Shown here: in pieces, positions 8,623 through 16,582 of the stretch
Layout of the letters: each line of letters begins with the position of its first letter
Position numbering within the stretch: the stretch's first letter is position 1
Source of the DNA: Colivivens sp964537205
GTDB taxonomy: Bacteria; Bacteroidota; Bacteroidia; Bacteroidales; Bacteroidaceae
Direction: 5' to 3'
Assembly: GCA_964537205.1 (NCBI GenBank)
Contig: CAZHZH010000022.1
Coordinates: 1-34,123 of the forward strand
Length of the DNA: 34,123 nucleotides
Notes under the pieces: model-generated
Databases searched by the model: none
Told to the model about the DNA's origin: nothing
What the model saw: the letters and a program-made list of their open reading frames with translations, nothing else
Translations under genes and position numbers: made by a program

Positions 8623-8653
8623 CAAATATACAGAGAATTGCTATAAAAACAAA
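8623..8653 (-). promoter_or_regulatory. Consensus Bacteroidota promoter of the GH2 gene
   Basis: On the minus strand TTTG (complement of 8650-8653), a 19-nt spacer and TATATTTG (complement of 8623-8630) give an exact TTTG-N19-TAnnTTTG promoter, about 148 nt upstream of the start codon. Confidence 0.7.
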
Positions 8654-8752
8654 ATACAAAGAATGTTTTAACGGCAATAATCTCTAAAATGGTCTCGCAA
8701 TGTTTATCAAGTGCAATTATTATTCCAATGTACAGACTTCTGACCTCCTTCC

Positions 8753-8783
8753 TTTTATAATCTAATAATTTTCCGTACCTTTG
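8753..8783 (+). promoter_or_regulatory. Promoter of the EamA transporter gene
   Basis: TACCTTTG at 8776-8783 matches TAnnTTTG. A TTTT at 8753-8756, 19 nt upstream, is a one-mismatch -33 box. The start codon at 8807 is 23 nt past the -7 box. Confidence 0.55.
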
Positions 8784-8806
8784 CGCCTTGAAAACAAAAG
8801 TATATA

Positions 8807-9796
8807 ATGAAAAAACATATGTCGCTGTCAACCAACAAACCACTGCAAGCGCACATTGGCATTCTCACAGCGGAAATATTCTGGGGGCTTAACGCGCCTA
8901 TCGGCAAGGCGGCCATGTTGAACGGAATAGACAATATCGCCCTTATTAACTTTCGTGTAGTGGGAGCGGCTGTGTTGTTTTGGCTCACATCATTGTTTGT
9001 CAAAGAACATATTCCATGGCGGGACGTTCTACTATTAGGCATAGCGGCATTGTTCGGCGTTGTTCTCAATCAATGTCTTTTCACCCTCGGACTAAGCTAC
9101 ACATCCCCAATTAATTCCAGCATAGTCACAACATCTATGCCGATCTTTGCGATGATACTTTCGTTTTTTATTTTAAAGGAACCTATAACATGGATGAAAG
9201 CAGGAGGAGTGGTGATAGGCTGCGCCGGAGCCCTGATACTCATTTTGTCAAGCGCAAATGCCGGAGGGAAGTCGGGGAATATATGGGGTGACCTCATGTG
9301 TGTTGGCGCACAATTCTCATTCGCGCTGTACCTTGCCCTTTTCAACCCACTGATAAAGAAATACAATGTAGTAACCGTGAACAAATGGATGTTTACATGG
9401 TCGGCTTTACTTATCATACCATTTACCTCAAGCAACGTCGCAGAACTTCCATGGGGCGAAATCGACACATCAACATGGTTTGAGGTTGGCTTTGTTGTCA
9501 TTTTTGCCACCTATATCAGCTACTTGCTCGCAGTTGTCGGCCAGCGCATTCTGCGACCTACCGTAGTCAGTGTCTACAACTATGTGCAGCCCATCATCTC
9601 GGTTATTGTCAGCGTTGCCGCAGGTCTCGGCATATTTACATTTCTCCATGCAATCGCTGTTATCCTCGTNNNNNNNNNNNNNNNNNNNNNNNNNNNNNNN
9701 NNNNNNNNNNNNNNNNNNNNNNNNNNNNNNNNNNNNNNNNNNNNNNNNNNNNNNNNNNNNNNNNNNNNNTGTGTAGTGGTTATTGACGCGGATTAA
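8807..9796 (+). CDS. EamA/DMT-family membrane transporter, interrupted by an assembly gap
   Basis: 287 codons are readable before the run of N, enough for nearly all of a roughly 300-residue drug/metabolite-superfamily protein. Two EamA repeats are visible: the first from about residue 17 ('AEIFWGLNAPIGKAAM') to 'GALILILSS', the second from about 163 ('GDLMCVGAQFSFALYLALF') to the gap, including 'RPTVVSVYNYVQPIIS'. About ten hydrophobic segments are expected, placing it in the inner membrane as an exporter of small metabolites; the substrate is unknown. After the gap only eight in-frame codons precede a TAA at 9794-9796, but N length is a placeholder, so this end is uncertain. Every frame after the gap stops within about 30 nt, so the gene certainly ends close by. 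Confidence 0.85.
   Translation: MKKHMSLSTNKPLQAHIGILTAEIFWGLNAPIGKAAMLNGIDNIALINFRVVGAAVLFWLTSLFVKEHIPWRDVLLLGIAALFGVVLNQCLFTLGLSYTSPINSSIVTTSMPIFAMILSFFILKEPITWMKAGGVVIGCAGALILILSSANAGGKSGNIWGDLMCVGAQFSFALYLALFNPLIKKYNVVTVNKWMFTWSALLIIPFTSSNVAELPWGEIDTSTWFEVGFVVIFATYISYLLAVVGQRILRPTVVSVYNYVQPIISVIVSVAAGLGIFTFLHAIAVILXXXXXXXXXXXXXXXXXXXXXXXXXXXXXXXXXXCVVVIDAD
9670..9769. other. Assembly gap of exactly 100 N
   Basis: A run of 100 undetermined bases inside the 3' end of the EamA transporter gene. Exactly 100 N is a usual scaffold placeholder, so real length is unknown. The bases after it include an imperfect tandem ATTAATCATTA (9792-9802 and 9806-9816). Confidence 0.95.
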
Positions 9797-9813
9797 TCAT
9801 TAACCATTAATCA

Positions 9814-10284
9814 TTACACACTATACAACTCCGGATAGTCGGGTATGCCATGCAAGAACTGATAGGTTTCATGCTCATAGTCCATCTTGCAACAATAATG
9901 TTCAAGACCATTACTCACTATCAAATAGTCTACCTTCATGACCAGATTGTAACGGCATATTTGTTTGAACACACTCGCGCCAATCGCCACCGTCGGTCTC
10001 TTGTACTCAATTATCATCTTGGGTACAAGACTCTGTGAATAAAGCACAGTGTCACAACGCCGTGACATGCCATTAAGAGTGATTCGAACCTCATTCGCCA
10101 TCAATGTTGGATTATAGGATTTGTAGTTCACAAGAAAAGAGACGAAATTCTGCCTCACCCATTCTTCAGGGGTCAGCATAATGAAACGTTTCCGTAAGCA
10201 ATCCCATATTTTCAGTTTGCCATCCACCTCCCTCAATGTCGGCTTCATAATTGGCAGGTTCAGTTGTCGCAGCTTGTATTCCAT
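9814..10284 (-). CDS. Standalone HsdR-N-like PD-(D/E)XK domain protein
   Basis: A 156-residue protein resembling the N-terminal nuclease domain of type I restriction R subunits but with no helicase. Visible family features are an N-terminal 'LNLPIMKPTLRE', 'LTPEEWVRQNFVSFL', and a nuclease core 'RRCD' (D78) ... 'IIEYKRP' (E93, K95), which form a PD-(D/E)XK site, followed by 'FKQICRYNL'. No HsdM or HsdS genes are present, so it is not a restriction system by itself. Similar single-domain proteins are common in Bacteroidota with no settled role. It is the last gene of the operon starting at 16299 and overlaps the end of the AraC-type gene by 25 nt. The start at 10284 (MEYKLRQLNLP) keeps the conserved LNLP opening; 10248 is an alternative that avoids the overlap. 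Confidence 0.82.
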   Translation of the reverse strand: MEYKLRQLNLPIMKPTLREVDGKLKIWDCLRKRFIMLTPEEWVRQNFVSFLVNYKSYNPTLMANEVRITLNGMSRRCDTVLYSQSLVPKMIIEYKRPTVAIGASVFKQICRYNLVMKVDYLIVSNGLEHYCCKMDYEHETYQFLHGIPDYPELYSV

Positions 10285-10913
10285 TCCTCGTTTTGTTTGT
10301 CTGCACATGCACACTCACGGCAGATTGCGTCAAGGGACTTGCGCCTGTTCGTAGCGCCCGACTTGAACTGCGACGGCGTAATTCCCGTAACACTTTTAAA
10401 CTGTGTTGACAGATATGCCACACTTGAGTAGTTCATTTCCGCCGCAATCTCCGTCAGCGTCTTCTCGCCATACGTAAGCAGCTCTTTGATTCTCTCTACT
10501 TTCTGCTCTATGTAATACCGTTCCACAGTGGAAGACGTGGCATTGGAAAAGAGTTTTGAAAGTGATGAATAATCTTGATGCAGTTCATTCTGAAGGTAAG
10601 TGGACAGATTGGCATTGGAGTTATTGCCGTCATAGTGTACAAGCCGTATGATGGAAGACTTTATTTGATCCACCACCTGTTGTTTTGGGTCGTCAATCAG
10701 TTCAAAGCCCAACGCTTCCAATTCACGTCGCACTCGTTCTCGCTGACTGTCCGACATATCGTCGCTCACACTTGCCACTCCAAGCTCAACCCGCAATGGG
10801 TGCAATCCCGTATCACGCAACGTCTTGTCAACTGCCATTATGCAACGATCGCACACCATGTTTTTTATATATAATGTCGTCTTGCCCATATAAGACTCAT
10901 TCGTTTCATCCAT
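10260..10913 (-). CDS. AraC-type regulator with N-terminal HMA-like domain and Cys-rich tail
   Basis: A 217-residue protein. Residues about 10-75 resemble a heavy-metal-associated fold ('LYIKNMVCDRC', C21 and C24, then 'ELEALGFELID'). Residues about 85-190 are an AraC/XylS DNA-binding domain ('LSKLFSNATSSTVERYYIEQ', 'LTEIAAEMNYSSVAYLSTQF', 'GITPSQFK'). A tail after the second HTH carries C198, C201, C203 and C215. A cytosolic metal- or redox-responsive transcription factor is inferred; copper is the first guess given the CopA genes 4 kb away. The start at 10913 is supported by AAGGGG about 8 nt upstream, inside the end of the MG2 gene, whose stop is 3 nt away. 10889 (MGKTTLYIK) is an alternative start. 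It sits fourth in a five-gene operon. Confidence 0.87.
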   Translation of the reverse strand: MDETNESYMGKTTLYIKNMVCDRCIMAVDKTLRDTGLHPLRVELGVASVSDDMSDSQRERVRRELEALGFELIDDPKQQVVDQIKSSIIRLVHYDGNNSNANLSTYLQNELHQDYSSLSKLFSNATSSTVERYYIEQKVERIKELLTYGEKTLTEIAAEMNYSSVAYLSTQFKSVTGITPSQFKSGATNRRKSLDAICRECACADKQNEEWNTSCDN

Positions 10914-10916
10914 GTT

Positions 10917-13868
10917 TCATTCCCCTTCTATCAAGAACTCACCATTCCGTGTAATTCCCTCTGCTGAGACATCAAGTTCCGTACACACCGAATTGTTATA
11001 GAACGATATAGTGGCATAGCCTGACTTGTCGGTCTTCACATTCGGATTCCAATATAAAGTCCTACGATAGTCCTTCACCTCTGGCATTGCGGCATGACTA
11101 TAGTCCGGATTGTAGAATTCAGCAGGACGATTAAAGCCACTCACAGTGTATTCGCGTCCGACGATTCTATGCGCCTCCTCACTTGGCACAGTCGTCAAGT
11201 TGACATATCCGCTTATTCCATAAGTTCTCTTTCCCGTGTAGTCTTCCCTTCGGTCAAGATGCCGGTATTCGAACGCAGTAGGTCGTAAAGGGTCGTCCGT
11301 AACAATAAAAAGACTATCCCGAGTTGGTATGTAACTGCTCTGGTACTCGGCACCCGACGAATACTCCCAATTATAATGAATTGCCCATCGTTCGTCATTG
11401 TTGTAACTTCGAACATACTGGCTGCTACCCAAATACACCGGAGCGTCGGTCATCTGATAATCCAACAAGTCAAACGTATTATAATGACCCCTGTCCCACC
11501 AGTCGTTCAGATAGTCAATGTATTTTGTCGTATACACAGGTCTGTCTTTCTGTCGTTTGGCATGAGGCCGTTTTCTGCGTTTTATCGTTACCTGCGGAAT
11601 CCATTCCGATGCGTATATGTCTTCTTGCACGTCTTCCCATGTAAGCTTTTTGTCAGGAACTGTATCAGGTGTGTGTGTTTCGTACCAGCTGTACATTTTC
11701 AAGTTGCGCGGATAAAAATATTCCTTGCGTATGAATATCTTGGGGTCGTGCTGAAGTTTGGAATAGCCTTCCCTGTCCTTTTTGTTGACATACCTGCCTC
11801 TGAGCACCAACTTCGCCTTGCCGTAAAACGGATCGTAGGCAAATTGGAAATGTCCCGTAGTGTCAGTCTTGACATGCCCTTGAAAACGCCAGTCTTTTCC
11901 TTTGGGCACATCATCGAACAAGCTTAAAGAACAAAACACGTCCACCGCTCCATTACTTTTTTTCAGCAAGTTTTTCCTCAGGCTGAACACATCACCATAA
12001 ACCACCATTTTCTCTTCCGGCAAGAAATCAAGCATGAATGTGCTTGGACGGGCCATCTCGTACCAGTTATAGCGTCGCCATCCTTGAATCATCATCAACA
12101 GGTCAAGTGCGTCGCGGTGGAGTTGGTCGTCCGACTCGAAGTAATAGTCTGGAGTCTCCACAAAGCCTTTGATTTCCGATTCAAGCAGCAAATTGGTCAT
12201 GATATTGCCTGTGGCGTATGTGTTGTCGAGTTGTTCCGCGTCACGTACCGCCACTGAGAACGTCTGTTCTTTCAGAGGTCGTCCCCTGCCGTCGGTTGCG
12301 AGCAAGCTAAGCTTGATATTCTCTTTTGGCTTGTATGCCCTATTGGCAATACCGTCAACATATATTTTTCCCTTCAGCATACTGAAGTCGTTCACGAAGA
12401 ACAAGCGGTCAGAATACACGACCCCGCTTGCGTCGTAAACTGTAGCCTGGTTCACACCTTCCTTAAGGTCTTCTATATCAATTGCCACAGAGCATAGGGA
12501 GTCCTGGCTCAATTTAAAGTTCTTCACCAGTCGTCCCCGGTTGGTTATGGAAAGGTACAGTTGCCGTGGAACCTCAAACCGTGGCGAGACATCCACATAC
12601 ACTCCATATTCATCTTGATCCACCCATATTCCAACACCTTCCTTCATTGCCTTAGGTAAGTCAAACTTGAATGTCTTGTCCCCCGATGTATATACCATTT
12701 TATATTTTTTCCCATGTTGTGGACGCAAGGTGAATCTGCCTCGTCCGGCATGCATCGGTTTTATTGTGTCAATAACCTCGTCGTCCTCATACAGCACACA
12801 ATTGACATTGAGCCGCGAGAGTTCTTGATCCAAAGCCTCCCATCCCACACGACTTTCCACGCCTTCAATCAGATGACCGCCTTCAGGATAGAATTTGATG
12901 TTGAATTCAGGATTTTTCCACAGTACGTCATAGTCGCCCATTGTTATTTTTTGGGGCATGATACGGCGCTTGTAATAAGCCATGGTGTCTGGGCGGTTGT
13001 ATACAGGAAGTACACGCGAAAACAAGTTGTTGTACGTGCGGAAGTCCTTTCTAAACTGATCAGGGTCGACAGACAAACCATTGTCGTAAGCGTCACCTGA
13101 ACCGACATCCCAATCCTCGTCCCCCGTCAAGACACCTGCCCATTCCGTCTCATCCATTTCTACTCCCTTCTTAATTCGGTACACGCTGTTTCCGACCCTG
13201 ACTGCACCGTTTAATTTATCCTCCGTAGTCAGCGTTGTCTCACCGCCTGAAGGAAGTTTTATCCATATTTGATCACCACCGCTGCCTGCATCGTCGTTGT
13301 TGCCGTTGCTATCGTTCTTCTTTATCTCCCCAAAGTATTCCATTGCCAACTTCTGCTCGTCAGGTTCGCTCCCGCCGGCTAATCCTATAGGATACTCTTT
13401 TGCCGGAGTGGATGATTTTATGAATTTATGCAGTCCGTGCATATCCCTCACATACCATTGCTTGCCGATCTTTATGAATGTGCCATAGCCAAAGTTCAGC
13501 ATCCATTTGGTGTATGCCCTGACTTCATAGAAACCGGCAAACGCCGTACGCGGTATGGCAAACTCTCCATTGGCTTGTCCGTTCTTGTCAACCACCAACT
13601 GCTGACGTTCCACCAAGTATCCTTGTTCATTCAGCAATTCCACATATAAGACCTTGCTATACGGACGTGGTATATTCTCGTCGGCCACCACCACATAAGC
13701 CTTGTACCATATTGTGTCGCCTTGGAAGTAAGTGTTGTTGTCGAAATGCAGATACACCTTTTCCTGAACAGGCAGCTTGTCGTAAAACAATCCTGTATCG
13801 AGTTGTTGTGCCTGCACACAAAAAGCCAGCGCGCACGATATGAGCAATAAACAAATACATTTTTTCAT
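10917..13868 (-). CDS. Large secreted MG2-domain protein
   Basis: A 983-residue protein with a signal peptide (MKKCICLLLIS... ending VQA-QQ). The N-terminal third contains a macroglobulin-2-type domain: 'VQEKVYLHFDNNTYFQGDTI' followed by 'WYKAYVV' and a YVELLN...GEF..P strand pattern. The rest is beta-rich, with Ig-like or carboxypeptidase-regulatory-like segments, and it ends '...ATISFYNNS...EFLIEGE'. Proteins of this architecture are frequent in Bacteroidota and are placed in the periplasm or at the outer membrane; alpha-2-macroglobulin relatives trap proteases, but no thioester CGEQ is seen, so that activity cannot be assumed. The start at 13868 has AAAGGGGAAT just upstream, a good Shine-Dalgarno; the frame opens at 13910, but the extra 14 residues overlap ftsH. 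It sits 28 nt after ftsH and 3 nt before the AraC-type gene. Confidence 0.85.
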   Translation of the reverse strand: MKKCICLLLISCALAFCVQAQQLDTGLFYDKLPVQEKVYLHFDNNTYFQGDTIWYKAYVVVADENIPRPYSKVLYVELLNEQGYLVERQQLVVDKNGQANGEFAIPRTAFAGFYEVRAYTKWMLNFGYGTFIKIGKQWYVRDMHGLHKFIKSSTPAKEYPIGLAGGSEPDEQKLAMEYFGEIKKNDSNGNNDDAGSGGDQIWIKLPSGGETTLTTEDKLNGAVRVGNSVYRIKKGVEMDETEWAGVLTGDEDWDVGSGDAYDNGLSVDPDQFRKDFRTYNNLFSRVLPVYNRPDTMAYYKRRIMPQKITMGDYDVLWKNPEFNIKFYPEGGHLIEGVESRVGWEALDQELSRLNVNCVLYEDDEVIDTIKPMHAGRGRFTLRPQHGKKYKMVYTSGDKTFKFDLPKAMKEGVGIWVDQDEYGVYVDVSPRFEVPRQLYLSITNRGRLVKNFKLSQDSLCSVAIDIEDLKEGVNQATVYDASGVVYSDRLFFVNDFSMLKGKIYVDGIANRAYKPKENIKLSLLATDGRGRPLKEQTFSVAVRDAEQLDNTYATGNIMTNLLLESEIKGFVETPDYYFESDDQLHRDALDLLMMIQGWRRYNWYEMARPSTFMLDFLPEEKMVVYGDVFSLRKNLLKKSNGAVDVFCSLSLFDDVPKGKDWRFQGHVKTDTTGHFQFAYDPFYGKAKLVLRGRYVNKKDREGYSKLQHDPKIFIRKEYFYPRNLKMYSWYETHTPDTVPDKKLTWEDVQEDIYASEWIPQVTIKRRKRPHAKRQKDRPVYTTKYIDYLNDWWDRGHYNTFDLLDYQMTDAPVYLGSSQYVRSYNNDERWAIHYNWEYSSGAEYQSSYIPTRDSLFIVTDDPLRPTAFEYRHLDRREDYTGKRTYGISGYVNLTTVPSEEAHRIVGREYTVSGFNRPAEFYNPDYSHAAMPEVKDYRRTLYWNPNVKTDKSGYATISFYNNSVCTELDVSAEGITRNGEFLIEGE

Positions 13869-13896
13869 AAGATTCCCCTTTATTATTATCATTACA

Positions 13897-15774
13897 TCAT
13901 GTTTCGTCAAAGACTTTCATAAACTCATCTCCTGTGATGGTCTCTTTCTGAAGAAGGATTTGCGCCGCTTTGTGCATCTGTTCGGTATGGGCAGTAATAA
14001 TATCAACAGCCTTCTGATGTGCTTTGTCGATTATGTCACGCACCTCATTGTCGATCTCTCGCGCTGTATCTGCCGAACAAGTCAACGAGGAATTGCCTCC
14101 CAAATACTGGTTTGTCACCTTCTCAAGTTGCATCATCCCGTATTTTTCGCTCATTCCGTATGTTGTAATCATGGCGCGCGCAAGTTGTGTGGCTTTCTCA
14201 ATGTCGTTGCTTGCCCCCGTCGTACACGTATGGCAAATGACTTCCTCTGCCGCACGCCCGCCAGTCAGGGTGGCTATGCGATTAAGCATCTCATCCTTGC
14301 TCATGAGATGTTTCTCACCCTCATCAACCTGCATTGTATAACCAAGCGCGCCACTTGTACGTGGTATAATGGTAATCTTTTGTACTGGAGCTGAATGTGT
14401 TTGACAAGCCGCCACCATTGCATGGCCTATCTCATGATACGATATGATTTTTTTCTCTTCCGCGGAAATAACAGCACCTTTCTTCTGTTCACCTGCAATT
14501 ACGGTCTCCACACTTTCCTCAAGATCATTTGTATCGATTTCTGTCTTGCCCAAGCGCACCGCCCTAAGTGCGGCCTCGTTGACAATGTTCGCTATGTCCG
14601 CGCCGCTCGAACCTGCAGTTGCCCGTCCTACGACGTCCATGTCAATCTTTCCATGTTTCACATCTTTGAGATGTACCTCCAATATTGCCTTACGTCCTTC
14701 AAGATCCGGCAACTCCATTATGACGCGACGGTCAAAACGCCCAGGACGCAACAATGCCTTGTCGAGCGACTCCGGACGGTTGGTTGCAGCCAATATGACC
14801 ACTCCCTTCGTAGCGTCGAAACCGTCCATCTCCGTAAGCAACTGGTTAAGTGTCTGCTCACGTTCGTCATTACCCATTGACTGGTCACGGCTCTTACCAA
14901 TAGCGTCAATCTCATCAATAAAGATAATACACGGAGCCTGTTTGGTCGCCTGCTGGAACAGGTCGCGCACTTTTGCGGCACCCATACCAACAAACATCTG
15001 CACAAACTCAGAACCTGATATCGAGAAGAAAGGAACATGGGCTTCGCCTGCAACCGCACGGGCGATAAGCGTCTTGCCTGTTCCCGGAGGACCTACCAAC
15101 AAGGCTCCCTTCGGCAGTTTGGCTCCCAAGCGGGTGTATTTATCCGGGTTATGCAGAAAATCCACGATCTCCTGCAAAGTTTCCTTGGCTTCGTCTTGTC
15201 CTGCTACATCAGCGAATGTCGTCTTTACATCATTCTCGGCATACACTTTTGCTCCGCTATTGCCAAGTGACAAGAAACTATTGCCACCGACACCGCCTTT
15301 GAACATTCGCTTTGCGGCAAACTGCCATATCAGGTAGAAAATCACAACAGGCAGAATCCACCAGATGAAAAAGTCAAGCAGAGGAGAGTTCTTTTGTTGA
15401 AGGACCTTGGTAAATTCCACCTTGCCGCTCTTGTTTGGACTTTTTGCATTCAGCAGCCTGTCTACCAGTTCCGGATCATTCATCTCCGTGGTTTTAAACA
15501 CCTGATCCGGGTCTTTTGCCTTTTCACCTTTTGTAGTATAATAGATTACGTCATCGTCAATGGTCACTTTCTTAATCCTGCCTTTGTCAACATCTTGTAT
15601 AAACGTAACATAATCCACATCTTTAACAGTGCGGTTGCTGAAGGTAGGATATAACACTCCGTTCAGGAGCAACAAAAGCAACACCGTCCATATCAAAGCG
15701 TTCCAATTGAACTTGCCTTGGCGGTTATTTGTGTTGTCAGTATGGTTTTGAGCCGGTTGATTGTTTGCCATCAT
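13897..15774 (-). CDS. ftsH: ATP-dependent zinc metalloprotease FtsH (HEIGH-type paralogue)
   Basis: A 625-residue inner-membrane AAA+ protease that degrades misfolded membrane proteins and some regulators, normally as a hexamer. Membrane helices are at about 27-43 and 135-150, with a small periplasmic domain between them. Walker A is GPPGTGKT (228-235), Walker B IIFIDEID (283-290), pore loop FVGMG (261-265), second region of homology 'ATNRPESLDKALLRPGRFDRR'. The zinc motif is HEIGH (H447, E448, H451) with D524 as the expected third ligand; most FtsH proteins have HEAGH. The C-terminus is short (ends KVFDET). The start is MMANNQ at 15774 or MANNQ at 15771. It follows the nitroreductase gene by 9 nt and precedes the MG2 gene by 28 nt. 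It may be a second FtsH in this genome rather than the essential one; the other copy would be outside this window. Confidence 0.95.
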   Translation of the reverse strand: MMANNQPAQNHTDNTNNRQGKFNWNALIWTVLLLLLLNGVLYPTFSNRTVKDVDYVTFIQDVDKGRIKKVTIDDDVIYYTTKGEKAKDPDQVFKTTEMNDPELVDRLLNAKSPNKSGKVEFTKVLQQKNSPLLDFFIWWILPVVIFYLIWQFAAKRMFKGGVGGNSFLSLGNSGAKVYAENDVKTTFADVAGQDEAKETLQEIVDFLHNPDKYTRLGAKLPKGALLVGPPGTGKTLIARAVAGEAHVPFFSISGSEFVQMFVGMGAAKVRDLFQQATKQAPCIIFIDEIDAIGKSRDQSMGNDEREQTLNQLLTEMDGFDATKGVVILAATNRPESLDKALLRPGRFDRRVIMELPDLEGRKAILEVHLKDVKHGKIDMDVVGRATAGSSGADIANIVNEAALRAVRLGKTEIDTNDLEESVETVIAGEQKKGAVISAEEKKIISYHEIGHAMVAACQTHSAPVQKITIIPRTSGALGYTMQVDEGEKHLMSKDEMLNRIATLTGGRAAEEVICHTCTTGASNDIEKATQLARAMITTYGMSEKYGMMQLEKVTNQYLGGNSSLTCSADTAREIDNEVRDIIDKAHQKAVDIITAHTEQMHKAAQILLQKETITGDEFMKVFDET

Positions 15775-15783
15775 TTTCTGTGT

Positions 15784-16299
15784 TTAAAGGTTCTTCACTA
15801 TTTCTCCCAACGCCTTTCTTCTGCCGTGGTTAGGACTGTTAGGACAATTATCCGCCCTGTATCCAATTGGCATGATAAGTACGGAACGTTCGTTCTTTGG
15901 CAGTCCAAGTACTTCCTCCAATTTTGAATTCGGGAAAAAGTTCACCCATATTGTGTCCACTCCCAAATCCGCAGCCTCAAGCATCATGTGTGTGGCTACG
16001 ATGCTTACGTCTTCGACACCACTATGAACACCTGGTTCCATAGGGTTCTTCCATTCTTCATCTATATTATAAGTGAACACCAATACAGTACGCGCCCCGT
16101 ACACACACGGAGTCACTTCGGAAATGGCTTTCACCACTTCCGGTGTCTGCACCACATATATGCGTTGCGGTTGGTTATTCTTGGCAGTCGGTGCGATATT
16201 ACCTGCCTCTAATATTTGTTCCAATTTGTCTTGTTCCACAAGTCTGTCAGAGAACTTGCGTACAGACATCCGTTTCTTTGCCAATTCTAAAAATGTCAT
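15784..16299 (-). CDS. Nitroreductase-family flavoprotein
   Basis: A 171-residue protein of the FMN-dependent nitroreductase fold, which reduces nitro compounds, quinones or flavins with NAD(P)H in the cytosol. Visible features are the N-terminal 'RMSVRKFSDRLVEQDKLEQI' segment with the SVRKF FMN-phosphate motif, 'GNIAPTAKNNQPQRIYVV' (AP..NNQP flavin contact), 'HMMLEAADLGVDTIWV' and 'MPIGY'. The protein is at the short end of the family (usually 170-220). It is the first gene of the minus-strand operon, with a near-consensus promoter at 16338-16368. Stop-to-start distance to ftsH is 9 nt, so the two are surely co-transcribed. True substrate is unknown. Confidence 0.93.
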   Translation of the reverse strand: MTFLELAKKRMSVRKFSDRLVEQDKLEQILEAGNIAPTAKNNQPQRIYVVQTPEVVKAISEVTPCVYGARTVLVFTYNIDEEWKNPMEPGVHSGVEDVSIVATHMMLEAADLGVDTIWVNFFPNSKLEEVLGLPKNERSVLIMPIGYRADNCPNSPNHGRRKALGEIVKNL

Positions 16300-16337
16300 T
16301 ACCTATATATTTATTTTGTTAGTTAGTTTACTTGCAG

Positions 16338-16368
16338 CGAAATTAGCAAAAATTATTCATTCAACAAA
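16338..16368 (-). promoter_or_regulatory. Promoter of the nitroreductase-ftsH-MG2-AraC-HsdR_N operon
   Basis: On the minus strand TTTG (complement of 16365-16368), a 19-nt spacer and TAATTTCG (complement of 16338-16345/6) match the Bacteroidota consensus with one change (TTTC for TTTG). It is about 39 nt upstream of the nitroreductase start. Confidence 0.6.
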
Positions 16369-16516
16369 GACTCCCCCTCCTTTTTTCCTAATATCACGAA
16401 TCATTTGCATGCCTACAGGCAAAAACGGGCATACCAATAACAATTTCCTTCCGTCAGATTACTCTGTTACTGATGAAAGCAAATTGCCAAGTACACATAA
16501 ATATATATAATATAGA

Positions 16517-16544
16517 AAGGTGCATCCTAACACGGACACACCTT
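16517..16544 (-). terminator. Terminator hairpin downstream of gap
   Basis: On the minus strand AAGGTGTGTCC and GGATGCACCTT pair over 11 positions (two G-U pairs) around a 6-nt loop and are followed by TTTCTATATT. The hairpin begins 38 nt past the GAPDH stop. The U tract is weak, so efficiency is uncertain. Confidence 0.6.
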
Positions 16545-16582
16545 CCTTTCAATTACAAAAAAATATCAGCCAATAATAATGC

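Larger units (their letters stand above)
8476..8806. other. Divergent intergenic region between GH2 and the EamA transporter
   Basis: 331 nt without a gene. It holds the GH2 promoter (minus strand, 8623-8653) and the transporter promoter (plus strand, 8753-8783). I see no further hairpin or ORF worth annotating. Confidence 0.6.

Noticed and set aside
9792..9816. Tandem ATTAATCATTA repeat next to the first gap
   Set aside because: Only two short AT-rich copies, partly inside a stop codon; too short to call an attachment site or CRISPR remnant.
9814..10284. Type I restriction system
   Set aside because: Only the N-terminal nuclease-like domain is present; there is no helicase, HsdM or HsdS in the window.
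14444..15337. 297-codon open frame on the plus strand
   Set aside because: It is antisense to ftsH, serine/proline-rich and without a start context; a shadow of the conserved AAA+ domain codons.
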